Shown piece by piece: positions 8,967 through 17,666 of a stretch of 64,000 bases of DNA. The translations under genes and the position numbers were made by a program. The notes under the pieces are model-generated. The model did not search any database. It was given only the letters and a program-made list of their open reading frames with translations, and was not told the DNA's origin. Each line of letters starts with the position of its first letter. The stretch's first letter is position 1. The stretch is from Candidatus Methylacidiphilales bacterium. Its GTDB lineage: Bacteria > Verrucomicrobiota > Verrucomicrobiia > Methylacidiphilales > CAZTYG01. The stretch lies in assembly GCA_033875315.1 (NCBI GenBank), contig JANRJG010000006.1, positions 1 to 64,000 of the forward strand, read 5' to 3'.

Positions 8967-8999
8967 GGTGTGGGTTCCTGGGGTGTGTGGGGTTGGGGT

Positions 9000-9512
9000 T
9001 TACTTGGTTTCGAAGCCGCGGGCGCGCTTGCCCTCTTTGTCTTCATTGATGGCGAAGGAGACATCGGGGACACCGGCCTTGGCGCAGGCCTTCATGACCT
9101 CGTGGATGCGCTGGTATTGGGTGTTGACGTCGGCGCGGATGAAGACGCGGAACGGCTTGTTGGGGTCATAGCCCGGGGACTGGGTGTACTGGCCGAGCTG
9201 GCTCTTGACCAGGGGAACGAGGTTTTCCGGGTCGGTGATTTTTTGTTCAAGGCCCTTGACCTCGATGGAACCGTCGAGTTTCTCGATGTTGATGTCCATC
9301 AGGGCGTCCTTGCCCTCGATTTCCTTGGCGTCGAGTGCCTTGGGGAGGGTGAGGTTGGCGCGCTGCATGGTCACCTCGGTGGTGGCGGTGGCCATGAAGA
9401 AGAGGAGCAACACGAGCAGCACGTCGACCATGGGCGCCACTTGGAACTCCATCTCCATCTCGTCTTCCGCCAAGACGGTGGGGACGGTGGGGCCGCTGTG
9501 GGGTTGGGACAT
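9000..9512 (-). CDS. ExbD/TolR-family biopolymer transport protein (first copy)
   Basis: 170 aa with the same plan: a cytoplasmic lead, FQVAPMVDVLLVLLLFFMAT containing the proton-path Asp, then a periplasmic domain that is longer than in its neighbour. RVFIRADVNTQYQRIHEVMK is the conserved ExbD stretch. The two ExbD proteins are paralogues, not recent duplicates. Pairs of ExbD behind one ExbB are common in Verrucomicrobiota and may form a hetero-oligomer. No TonB or receptor gene is in the window. Confidence 0.93.
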   Translation of the reverse strand: MSQPHSGPTVPTVLAEDEMEMEFQVAPMVDVLLVLLLFFMATATTEVTMQRANLTLPKALDAKEIEGKDALMDINIEKLDGSIEVKGLEQKITDPENLVPLVKSQLGQYTQSPGYDPNKPFRVFIRADVNTQYQRIHEVMKACAKAGVPDVSFAINEDKEGKRARGFETK

Positions 9513-9542
9513 AGGGCGAGGAAGGCTGGAGCGTGGACGGGA

Positions 9543-10316
9543 TCAGGAGTTGGCGTTCAAGCCCAGGTTGAGGCCTTGCAGTTGCTCGAAGGGGATGAGA
9601 CGGAGAAGACCGCGGATTTCCCCGTGGACGTCGGCGAAAACGACGGTGGAGGCGTTTTTGAAGTAGTAGAAGAAGACAAAGCCCGGGACGGCGACGACGA
9701 GGCCGGCCAGGGTGGCGATGAGCACTTCGGAAATGGCGGAAGAAAGGCCGGTCATGTTGGCGACACCGGATTGGCCGAGGACCGCGAAGGCCTTCATCAT
9801 CCCGGCGACGGTACCGGCGAGACCGACCATGGGGGAAACGACCCCGATGACCGAGAGGTAGTTGTTCTTGGCCTTGATGCGGGAGGATTGTTGGGTGAAG
9901 CCTTCGTTGACGATCTCATCGACGGCATAGCGACCGAGAGTGACCGAGGCGAGGGCCGGTCCCATGACGGCGGTAAGGAAGCACTTGTTGGCCCCGCAGA
10001 CGTCGAGGGCCTGCTGGTAGTTGCCGCTGACTAGGGCATCGCGGAGCAGGGCGACTACGGCGGGAGGAGCGAGTTTGGCCGTGCGGAGACGGATGAAGAG
10101 CTCGACGATCAGACCGAGCATGACCACGGAAGAAAGGAGGAGGATCCACATCACGACGGCCTTGGGGCCGGGAGTGATGAAGATTTCGTAGAACTTCACA
10201 TCCTTGGGCGCGCCGGAGGCGTCTTCGGCGGCCATCGCAGGAAGCAAGGTTAGGAAAAAGGCGAGGAGGGTGAGGAGCTGCAGGTTGAAACGGGCGAGGA
10301 TGGGGATTCTTTTCAT
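9543..10316 (-). CDS. ExbB/TolQ/MotA-family proton channel protein
   Basis: 257 aa. An N-terminal hydrophobic signal-like segment (LLTLLAFFLTLLPAMAA) precedes three membrane helices, with ExbB landmarks KNNYLSVIGVVSPMVGLAGT and ISEVLIATLAGLVVAVPGF. It forms the motor stator with the two ExbD proteins. The ATG at 10316 (MKRIPILARF) is preferred to a TTG nine codons upstream because it starts directly at the signal segment. It is the first gene of a three-gene unit. Confidence 0.92.
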   Translation of the reverse strand: MKRIPILARFNLQLLTLLAFFLTLLPAMAAEDASGAPKDVKFYEIFITPGPKAVVMWILLLSSVVMLGLIVELFIRLRTAKLAPPAVVALLRDALVSGNYQQALDVCGANKCFLTAVMGPALASVTLGRYAVDEIVNEGFTQQSSRIKAKNNYLSVIGVVSPMVGLAGTVAGMMKAFAVLGQSGVANMTGLSSAISEVLIATLAGLVVAVPGFVFFYYFKNASTVVFADVHGEIRGLLRLIPFEQLQGLNLGLNANS

Positions 10317-10435
10317 GGGGGGATGACTGGTAAGGGAAAACAATCGCGCGGCTCTCTTCCGGTGTCAAAAGTAAAAAATACTGATCGCAACTATTTTAGG
10401 AGACACGGGGTCGTGCCGTCGCGGGTGGGGGTGGT

Positions 10436-11176
10436 TCAGGCGGAGGCGCGCTGGAGTTCGTACAGAAGGATGCCCATCGTGTAGAGGGCAGCGGTTTCCG
10501 TGCGCAGGACAGTCGGTCCGAGGCTGACCGGAAGGTAGCCCGCGCTGAGGAAGGCCCCGGTTTCCGCCGGGGTGAAGTCGCCTTCGGGTCCGATGAGGAA
10601 GGTGAGGTTGTTCCATTGAGGGGTTTGGCGGGCCTCGGCGAGGACGAGATGGAGGGGGCGGGCGCCGGGTTGCAGGGAGGCGATCATTTTGAGTCCGCCC
10701 CAGGCTTTCTGGGAGTCGATGAAGGCGGAAACGGAGAGCGGGGGATGAATATCGGGAAGCCAATTCTGGCCGCATTGTTTGCAGGCTTCGAGGGCGGTCT
10801 GGGACCATTTTCCCGCCTTGGATTCGGCGCGTTCGCCTTCGAGTTGGACCACGGACCGGTCGGAGAGGATGGGATAAAGGGTAGGCAGACCGAGTTCGGT
10901 GCCTTTCTGGATGATGAAATCCATGGCCTTGTTTTTCGGCACAGCCTGGCCGAGACGGAGTTGGAAGGCGGGAGCGGGCGCCTGATGGATGGATTGGACG
11001 CGGAAGCGGAGCCCGTCTTTGTCCGCACTGGCCACCGTGGCCCGGGCCTCCCGTCCCTTGCCGTCGAAGACCGCCAAGGCATCGCCTTCTTTCAAGCGCA
11101 AAACGGAAAGAGCGTGGTGGGATTCCTCGCGGGAGAGGATTCCGAGGTCGAGATTGGGGGCGAAAAAGCGGTGCAT
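10436..11176 (-). CDS. rsmE: 16S rRNA (uracil-1498-N3) methyltransferase RsmE
   Basis: 246 aa. It methylates U1498 of 16S rRNA in 30S particles using SAM. An N-terminal PUA-like domain (HRFFAPN, HHALSVLRLKEGD) is followed by the SPOUT trefoil knot, with LIGPEGDFTPAE and LGPTVLRTETAALYTMGIL as cofactor-binding loops. It follows dnaJ by 36 bp; the dnaJ-rsmE (often with prmA) linkage is common in bacteria. Confidence 0.95.
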   Translation of the reverse strand: MHRFFAPNLDLGILSREESHHALSVLRLKEGDALAVFDGKGREARATVASADKDGLRFRVQSIHQAPAPAFQLRLGQAVPKNKAMDFIIQKGTELGLPTLYPILSDRSVVQLEGERAESKAGKWSQTALEACKQCGQNWLPDIHPPLSVSAFIDSQKAWGGLKMIASLQPGARPLHLVLAEARQTPQWNNLTFLIGPEGDFTPAETGAFLSAGYLPVSLGPTVLRTETAALYTMGILLYELQRASA

Positions 11177-11212
11177 GGAGGTGGTGACAAAGATGGGAAC
11201 CGGTGGCGTGGG

Positions 11213-12361
11213 TCAGCGGAAGAAATCCTTGGCTTTCTCGAAGAAGGATTTGGTATCGGGGTTGGTGTCTTCATCGCAGACCGCGGCAAAATCTTCGAGT
11301 TTGGCTCGTTGTTCGGCGGTGAGTTTTTTCGGGACCTCGATGTGGACACGGATGTTGAGATCGCCGCGGGTGCCGCCGCGAAGGTCGGGGACCCCTTTGC
11401 CACGGAGGCGGAAAACCTTGCCCCCCGGGGTGCCGGCCGGGATTTTCAGTGCGGCCTTGCCCTCGAGCGTGGGCACAATGATTTCACCACCGAGGGCGGC
11501 CTTGACGAAGCTGATGGGCACTTCGCACAGGAGATCGTTTTCTTCGCGGTGGAAGAGCGGGTGTTCGCGGACGTGGATGACGATGTAGAGGTCGCCATGG
11601 CCACCGCCGCGCAGACCGGCCTCGCCCAGGCCGGGGGAGCGGAGACGCGAACCGGAATCGACGCCGGCGGGCACGCGGATTTTGACCTTGGTGCTTTTTT
11701 CGGCACGACCCTCGCCGCCGCAGGAAGTGCAGGGGTGTTCGATGACCACGCCCGATCCATGGCAGCGGGGGCAGCTTTGGACCATGTTGAAGAAACCGCG
11801 GCTGACCGAAACCTTGCCCGCGCCGCGACAAGTCGGACAGGCCACGGTTTTGGAGCCTTTGGCCGCCCCACTGCCGGAGCAGGTTTCGCAGTTTTCCAAT
11901 TTGCGGAGGGTGACCTCTTTTTCGCACCCGGCCACCGCATCCTCGAGACTGATTTCCAGGTCGTAGCGCAGATCGGCCCCGCGGCCGGATTGTTCACGTC
12001 CTCCGCCGAAGGCTTCGCCGAAGATGTCCCCGAAGATTCCTCCTCCTCCGCCCGCGCCGAAGACCTCCCGGAAAACATCGAAGGGGTCGTGGAATCCCCC
12101 GCCAGCCGCACGTCCGGACCCGCCGCCCTGTTGGAAGGCACTGTGGCCGAAACGGTCGTAGGCGGCTTTTTTATCGGGGTCGCTCAAGACCTCGTAGGCC
12201 TCTCCGAGTTCTTTGAATTTTTCCTCGGCCTGTTTGTCGCCCGGGTTTTTGTCGGGATGGTATTTGACCGCCATCTTGCGGTAGGCCTTCTTGATCTCTT
12301 CTTCTCCGGCCTCGCGGGAGATGCCGAGGACTTCATAGTAATCGCGTTTGGTGGCGGCCAT
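11213..12361 (-). CDS. dnaJ: Chaperone protein DnaJ
   Basis: 382-aa Hsp40 co-chaperone of DnaK. J domain at residues 6-70 with the HPD motif (YHPDKNPGD), a G/F-rich linker, four CxxCxGxG zinc motifs ([32 protein letters not shown]), then the two C-terminal substrate-binding domains. All zinc cysteines are present. It lies 88 bp after grpE in the same direction; dnaK is not in the window. Confidence 0.98.
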   Translation of the reverse strand: MAATKRDYYEVLGISREAGEEEIKKAYRKMAVKYHPDKNPGDKQAEEKFKELGEAYEVLSDPDKKAAYDRFGHSAFQQGGGSGRAAGGGFHDPFDVFREVFGAGGGGGIFGDIFGEAFGGGREQSGRGADLRYDLEISLEDAVAGCEKEVTLRKLENCETCSGSGAAKGSKTVACPTCRGAGKVSVSRGFFNMVQSCPRCHGSGVVIEHPCTSCGGEGRAEKSTKVKIRVPAGVDSGSRLRSPGLGEAGLRGGGHGDLYIVIHVREHPLFHREENDLLCEVPISFVKAALGGEIIVPTLEGKAALKIPAGTPGGKVFRLRGKGVPDLRGGTRGDLNIRVHIEVPKKLTAEQRAKLEDFAAVCDEDTNPDTKSFFEKAKDFFR

Positions 12362-12412
12362 GGATGGAATCTAGGGGGAATCAGGTCAGGACAAAGGAAA
12401 AAACGGGGGCAG

Positions 12413-12447
12413 GGATCCGGGATCGGGAATCATCATGAGGGACTGGG
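12413..12447. repeat. Weak 7-bp repeat in the grpE-dnaJ spacer
   Basis: Reads as GGATCCG GGATCGG GAATCAT CATGAGG GACTGGG, then GATTAGG running into the grpE stop. Period 7 is visible but unit identity is low, so this locus is less certain than the others. Confidence 0.4.
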
Positions 12448-12449
12448 GA

Positions 12450-13022
12450 TTAGGCGGCGGGTGTTTCCGCCGGGGTGTGGGCCACGACGACCGCGGCCGG
12501 ACGGAGGAGTCGGTCGCGGAGTTTGTAGCCTTTGCGACGCTGGGCGAGGATGGTGCCCTCTGCTTGTTCGGGGGAGGGTTCTTGGGCGATGGCTTCGTGC
12601 AGGTGCGGGTCGAAAACTGCGCCGACGGCCTGGATTTCCTCGACCCCGCAGTCTCCGAGGAAGCGCTGGATCTGGGTGCGAACCATCTGCATGCCCTGGG
12701 CGATGGTGCGGGCGTCGGGGGCGGTTTCGGCGGCGGCCAGGCCGAGTTCGAAGTTGTCGATGACGGGCAGGAGGGACTCCAGGAGCGATTCGTTGGCGTA
12801 ACGAACGGCCTCATCCTTTTCACGGGCCAGGCGTTTGCGGAAGTTGTCGAAATCGGCCTGCATTCGGATCATCTTGTCCTTGGCTTCAGCAAGCTGTTGG
12901 AGAAGTGCGGACGGGTCCGGGGAAGCGGAGGATGCGGGGCTTTCGGCGGGGGTTTCCGGGGCGGGCTGCTTGTCCTGGAGATTGTCTGGATTGTCTTGAT
13001 TGTTTTGGTCTTGGGGATTCAT
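12450..13022 (-). CDS. grpE: Nucleotide exchange factor GrpE
   Basis: 190 aa. GrpE drives ADP release from DnaK. An acidic/Gln-rich N-terminal tail is followed by the long dimerisation helix (LLQQLAEAKDKMIRMQADFD, NFRKRLAREKDEA) and the C-terminal beta domain (GVEEIQAVGAVFDPHLHEAI). ATG at 13022 overlaps the stop of the upstream phosphatase gene as ATGA, so the two are probably translationally coupled. A longer frame to 13136 lies inside that phosphatase gene and is rejected. Confidence 0.95.
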   Translation of the reverse strand: MNPQDQNNQDNPDNLQDKQPAPETPAESPASSASPDPSALLQQLAEAKDKMIRMQADFDNFRKRLAREKDEAVRYANESLLESLLPVIDNFELGLAAAETAPDARTIAQGMQMVRTQIQRFLGDCGVEEIQAVGAVFDPHLHEAIAQEPSPEQAEGTILAQRRKGYKLRDRLLRPAAVVVAHTPAETPAA

Positions 13023-14473
13023 TTTTTCTGGAGGATCAAGAGGGTGATGTCGTCGTTCTGGCTGGCGGTCCCGCGGAAGCGGGCGACCCGCTCCACGATG
13101 TTGACCGTCAGGGCGGAGGCTCCGTCTTTGGAGCATTTCCGGAGGGAATCCAGCAGGGGATCCCGACCGAATTCACGCCCTTCCTCGTCGACGGCTTCAT
13201 TCACGCCGTCGGTGTGCATGAGGAGCGTATCACCCGGTTGCAAGGGAACAACCAAGTCCTGGATCACCATATCGAAGACGTCCCCACTGTCAATTCCCAG
13301 GACCATTCCGGGTGATTGGAGGAGGCGGACGACGCTGCTGCCGGCCTGGTGGAAGAGGGGGGCATCATGGCCGGCCTTGGCCAGGGTGATTTCGTTTTTA
13401 CGGGTGTCGAGGATGGCGTAGGCCATGGTGATGAACATGTCGTTGCGCAGGTCGGGGAAGAGGACGCGGTTGACCCGGCGGAGGAGTTCGGCGGCGGAGG
13501 TGCAGCCGCGGGCATGGAGGCGTAGGACACTGCGGCACATGGCCATGACCAGGGAAGCGGGGACCCCCTTGCCGGAGACGTCGGCGATGACGATGCCCCA
13601 GCGGTCTTCGTCGACCTGGATGAAATCGAAGTAATCGCCACTGACGTACTTGGCTGGAAGGTTGACGGCGGCCAAATCATAGCCGGAGATGTCGGGGCAA
13701 CGGGCGGGGAGGAGGATCTGCTGGATTTCCCGGGCGACAAGGAGGTCGCGGTCGAGTTGTTTTTTTTCCGCCAGTTGCGTGTACACGGCGGCGTGGTGCA
13801 GGGAAAAGGCGGCCTGGGCGGCAATGGATTGCACCAGGTCGAAGTCGGCTTGGGAGAAGGCGTCCTGGGGGGCGGGGTTGGCTATGGTGAGGAGGCCGAG
13901 GGTTTCTTCGCGGTATAGCAGGGTGAGGCAGATGAGGGAATAAGGGGTGAATTCGGGGTCGCGGGAGGGCGGAAAAAACGTACCGGCTTCCTCGCCGTTG
14001 AGAAGGAGTCCGCCGCCATGAAGGAAGAGTTCGGCGGGAGGGGAAGGAGGGTCGAGCGGGAGGGGGTGGTCGCGGAGGACGGCGCGGAGTTGCTCCGGAC
14101 CTTGGAGGGCGCGGGCCCAGGCCTCCGGACCAAGGGGGACGGGCGGTGGAAACAGACCCCGGACCATGGCGGGGAAGAGACGGCGGTGTTGGGATTGGTG
14201 GAGGAAGATGGCTCCACTGCGGGCGGAGGTGACGCGCATGACGGCATCGAGAATCATGCCGAGGAGTTGTTCCTGGTTGACGTCGCCGGTGAAGGCCTCG
14301 CCGATTTCGTGCATGAATCCGAAGTAGTTTTTCTTTTCCGAGAGGAGCTGGCGGACATGGCGGCGCGCGGCGGTGAGCCGGACGCGGCAATTCCACCACA
14401 AGGCGGAAGATGCGACGGCGGCGAGCAGGGCCGCGGCAGCGAGGAAGATGGCCATGGTCGGGGGTGGCATCAT
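13019..14473 (-). CDS. Membrane-anchored GAF-PP2C (RsbU-type) serine phosphatase
   Basis: 484 aa. One N-terminal membrane helix (~8-28), a short coiled linker, a GAF-like sensor domain (~50-235; EQLLGMILDAVMRVTSARSG), then a PP2C/SpoIIE phosphatase domain (~260-484) with the metal aspartates in SGDYFDFIQVD, IADVSGKGVPASLVMAM and SQNDDITLLIL. Such enzymes dephosphorylate STAS anti-anti-sigma factors in partner switching. A STAS gene lies 61 bp upstream in the same direction. No anti-sigma kinase is in the window, so the target sigma factor is unknown. Confidence 0.9.
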   Translation of the reverse strand: MMPPPTMAIFLAAAALLAAVASSALWWNCRVRLTAARRHVRQLLSEKKNYFGFMHEIGEAFTGDVNQEQLLGMILDAVMRVTSARSGAIFLHQSQHRRLFPAMVRGLFPPPVPLGPEAWARALQGPEQLRAVLRDHPLPLDPPSPPAELFLHGGGLLLNGEEAGTFFPPSRDPEFTPYSLICLTLLYREETLGLLTIANPAPQDAFSQADFDLVQSIAAQAAFSLHHAAVYTQLAEKKQLDRDLLVAREIQQILLPARCPDISGYDLAAVNLPAKYVSGDYFDFIQVDEDRWGIVIADVSGKGVPASLVMAMCRSVLRLHARGCTSAAELLRRVNRVLFPDLRNDMFITMAYAILDTRKNEITLAKAGHDAPLFHQAGSSVVRLLQSPGMVLGIDSGDVFDMVIQDLVVPLQPGDTLLMHTDGVNEAVDEEGREFGRDPLLDSLRKCSKDGASALTVNIVERVARFRGTASQNDDITLLILQKK

Positions 14474-14534
14474 GCCGGAAAACGCCCTCCGGTCACGCGG
14501 GGAATTTCGGGGAGGGCTGCGGAGGGACGAAGGC

Positions 14535-15035
14535 TCAGGAAGTCTTGCGTCCGAGTTTGTTTTCCAAAAAGGTGATGACGTCCTGGAATTTGGAAGCGTT
14601 GTCGCGGTTGAGTTCGATCAGGTTGCGGTGGGCTTCGAGCATGGTGGTGGCGACGTCTTGTTTGCAGGGTTCCCCCGGGGCCGGGAGGGGACTCAAGGGG
14701 GCGGTGGGCGGGGCGGGTGCGGGTTCGAGGTGAAGGATCCGGTCCAGACCGAGGGTGGCAAGGAGTTCGGCGTTGCGCGGGTTGACGTTGACCACGCGGG
14801 GCAACTGGCCTCCGGTTTGTTTCTGGATGCGGGCCAGGCCGGCGAGCACACCCATGAACGTGCTGTCCATGTGGGGACACTCCTGGAGGTCGATGGTGAA
14901 GGTGTTGACGCCGAGATCGGCCACGGTCTGGGCGTAGGATTTGACCAGGGAAGCGTTTTGGAAAGATCCCATGCCGACGACCTTGATCATGCTGACGGGA
15001 CCCTCTTGCGAGACAAGTATGGTGGGGGCAACCAC
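14535..15035 (-). CDS. STAS-domain protein (anti-sigma-factor antagonist type) with helical extension
   Basis: 166 aa. Residues ~5-105 are a STAS fold; QECPHMDSTFMGVLAGLARI holds the phosphorylatable serine in the usual DSxxMG context. Residues ~120-166 (TMLEAHRNLIELNRDNASKF onward) form a helical extension not normally present in SpoIIAA/RsbV. The start is GTG at 15035 with GGAG six bases before it. It is probably the substrate of the phosphatase encoded next and the first gene of the STAS-rsbU-grpE-dnaJ-rsmE run. Confidence 0.88.
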   Translation of the reverse strand: MVAPTILVSQEGPVSMIKVVGMGSFQNASLVKSYAQTVADLGVNTFTIDLQECPHMDSTFMGVLAGLARIQKQTGGQLPRVVNVNPRNAELLATLGLDRILHLEPAPAPPTAPLSPLPAPGEPCKQDVATTMLEAHRNLIELNRDNASKFQDVITFLENKLGRKTS

Positions 15036-15143
15036 GTCTCCACTATAAAAAAGTCCGGCGATCAGTCAATGGCGGGCTTAAGCACCTTGGGGTCAGTGGG
15101 TTGTGCTCGGTACCAGTGCCGTTTAAGCGACGCAAAAGCAGAA

Positions 15144-17666
15144 TCAGGCGTCTTCAAAGAGGAAATTGCGGGATTTGAGGTCCTCGATTTTTTTGCGGAA
15201 TTCCTCGCGGTTCGGGTCGCCCAGGCGTTCGAGGATGCGGTAAATTTCCACCGCGCCGCGGATGTCTCCCTGGTCTTCGCGCATCTGGGCGGCGGCCAGA
15301 CCCGATTTGATGAACCAATGGAATTCGGGTTCGGGGGATTGTTGCGTGACTTCCGGGGGGAGAAGCCGTCCGTAGACCACATCGAGGTAGGCCTGGAGGG
15401 CGAGGTTTTTGCGGTCGAGCCGGGCGAGGGTTTGACCGCGGAGAAAGCCGGCTTCGTTGCGTTGTGAGGTATTGGCGGCGGGGGAGGCGAGGATGGCTTC
15501 GGTCACGGCCAGCGCCTGGTCGAGTTTTTTCGGATCCTGGGTGGCCAGGGTGAAGAGTGAGCCGGCTTTGCGGAGGGAGGCTTCGACCCAAGCGGCATCC
15601 TCCTTGCGGTTGGCCAGGATGGAATCGGCGACGGTGAGGGCCGCTTCATACTGGCTGAGATTCATGAGGCAGCGGATTTGCAGGAGGCGGGCGTCGATTT
15701 TGACCGGGGATTTTTCCGCGACCTTTTCCAGAAGCGGGATGGCTTCTTTGAACTCGCCACGGGTGGCGGCGGCCTTGCCGGCGTAGTAGGCGGCGACCGG
15801 GGCGAGGCTGTGGTCGGTATGCGACTGGGTGAATTCCAGAAAACGGGTCTGGGCTTCGGCGAGGTTGCCCTGTTGGTATAGCCAGCGGGCGACTTGGAAC
15901 TCGGCGTTGATGACGGCCGGGTGGCCGGGGAAGCGCTCGATGAATTGTTGCCATTCTGTGCGCACGGCCTCGCCCTTGAGGAGGTCGAGGTTGACTTCGG
16001 TCAGGATGCGCCGGTAGGAGGCATCGGCCAGGCCGCTGTAGGTGGGGAAATCTTTTTCAATTTGGCGGAGCGAGCGGATGGCCGAGGCGGAATCTCCTTT
16101 TTCCAAGGCGCCCAGGGCCAATTGGTGGGCGGCCTGGGCCGCGCGTTCAGGGTCATCACCCCGGGCGGAAAGCTCTTGGTAGATTTTCGCAGATTCTTCC
16201 GTCTTCCCGTTCTGGTTGAGGAGGCGGGCCTTTTCCATCAAAGCGACCGGACGGTGGCGGGACTGGGGGTTGAGTTGTTCGAGGGCCTGATAGGTGAGAT
16301 TGAATTGATCGAGATTGCCGGCGCGGGACCAGGCGAGGAGGGCACGGAAGAGGTTGGCTTCTTTTTCGTCCGGGGAATCGGCCGCCCCTACGGCGGCGAG
16401 AAACTTTTGGGCAGCGCCCGCATCGTCTTTTTTCTCCGCAAGCCATTCCCCCTGCCGGATGAAGGCGCGGCAGGCGTAGGGTCCGGTTTTGTTCTGGGTG
16501 ATGACTTCTTCCATGGCGGCAGAGGCCCCCTCCAGATCGCCTTTGCGCTTCAGGCACTCGCCCATGAGGATGCGGGCGGGCCATCGCCATTCCGAACTGG
16601 GATAGGAATTGATGAGGAAGTCGAGTTCCGCGATGGCGGCATCGTCGTTCCCCTGGTCGCGGTAGAAGCGGCCGATGGCGAAGAGGCCGACCGTGGATGT
16701 GCCCTCTTTTTTGCGCACGAATTGGCGGACGCGCAGACCGGCTTTGGCCAGGGTATTGGATTTTGCGTTGGCTTCCAGGTAACGGACGACGGCGGGTTCG
16801 ACGACCTTGGGGTCGAGGGCGAGGGAGAAGGCCTGTTCAAAGGCGTCGGAAGCGGCGGTCCAGTTCTCTTTGGCGGCGTGGGCGAGGCCGGTTCCAAACC
16901 AGGCGAGGGGAACGAGGTTGCGGGGCCGGGCGCGGGAATCGCCGGTGATTTTGCGGTACCATTCCAGAGCGCGGTCGGGTTCTTTTTCGGCCTGGGCCAG
17001 TTCTCCGGTCCAATAGGCGGCTTCATACGTGGTCGCGGGGTCGGGTTTTTCAGAGGCCAGCGATTCGAGGAGCGTGTGGGCGGTGGTGAAGTTGCCGCTG
17101 GTGATTAGGATGCGCGATTTCTGCAGGGCGGCCTTGCGGGCGGGAGGCTGGGCGAAGCCGGCAGCGATGATCGGGTCGAGGAGGGCCATGGCCTCGCTGT
17201 TTTTCTCCAGCCGGTGTAGAGCGGCAGCGAGTCCGATGCGGACGTCATCGGCAAGGGGGTCTTCCGGGTGGTTTTTCAGGAACGTCTGGTGGCGTTCGGC
17301 GGCTTCGGCCCAACGTTCCTGGGCGGCAAGGGTTTGGGCTTCCCAGTAGAGGTATCCGGTGCGGAATTTGTCGTCGCCTTTGGTCGGCGGCGTTTTGAAG
17401 ATTTCCAATGCCTGGGGCAGCTTGCCTTGGAAAAAATAGGCCTGACCGAGAAGCCATCTAGCCTCGGTTTTGAAATCTGAATCCGGGTATTTGGCGAGGA
17501 ACTTGGTCAGACGGTCCTCGGCCGCATCATACAGGTTGTCCTGGAAAGTCTGTTGCGCCAGCGACATGGCCCTTCGCTCGAAGAACGAGGATTCGGCGGC
17601 CAATGGGGTGACGGCGGCGAACCACCCCAGCACAAGCCAAGAAGCTTTAAAGCAAAGTGGGTTCAT
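15144..17666 (-). CDS. Exported TPR-repeat protein, 840 aa
   Basis: A signal peptide (MNPLCFKASWLVLGWFAAVT, cleavage near PLAAE) is followed by about 15-20 tetratricopeptide-like helical pairs over the whole length, many with the W-LG-Y-A-F-P pattern (YPDSDFKTEARWLLGQAYFF). The fold resembles YbgF/BamD-type scaffold proteins of the periplasm or outer membrane. The ATG at 17666 overlaps the end of uvrA by 20 bp; the earlier start at 17804 lies well inside uvrA and lacks the signal peptide context. Partners are unknown. Confidence 0.85.
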   Translation of the reverse strand: MNPLCFKASWLVLGWFAAVTPLAAESSFFERRAMSLAQQTFQDNLYDAAEDRLTKFLAKYPDSDFKTEARWLLGQAYFFQGKLPQALEIFKTPPTKGDDKFRTGYLYWEAQTLAAQERWAEAAERHQTFLKNHPEDPLADDVRIGLAAALHRLEKNSEAMALLDPIIAAGFAQPPARKAALQKSRILITSGNFTTAHTLLESLASEKPDPATTYEAAYWTGELAQAEKEPDRALEWYRKITGDSRARPRNLVPLAWFGTGLAHAAKENWTAASDAFEQAFSLALDPKVVEPAVVRYLEANAKSNTLAKAGLRVRQFVRKKEGTSTVGLFAIGRFYRDQGNDDAAIAELDFLINSYPSSEWRWPARILMGECLKRKGDLEGASAAMEEVITQNKTGPYACRAFIRQGEWLAEKKDDAGAAQKFLAAVGAADSPDEKEANLFRALLAWSRAGNLDQFNLTYQALEQLNPQSRHRPVALMEKARLLNQNGKTEESAKIYQELSARGDDPERAAQAAHQLALGALEKGDSASAIRSLRQIEKDFPTYSGLADASYRRILTEVNLDLLKGEAVRTEWQQFIERFPGHPAVINAEFQVARWLYQQGNLAEAQTRFLEFTQSHTDHSLAPVAAYYAGKAAATRGEFKEAIPLLEKVAEKSPVKIDARLLQIRCLMNLSQYEAALTVADSILANRKEDAAWVEASLRKAGSLFTLATQDPKKLDQALAVTEAILASPAANTSQRNEAGFLRGQTLARLDRKNLALQAYLDVVYGRLLPPEVTQQSPEPEFHWFIKSGLAAAQMREDQGDIRGAVEIYRILERLGDPNREEFRKKIEDLKSRNFLFEDA

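Noticed and set aside
8496-12763. Long plus-strand frames (512 and 715 aa) across exbD/exbB and rsmE/dnaJ
   Set aside because: Gly/Asp/Glu-rich antisense shadows of well-identified minus-strand genes.
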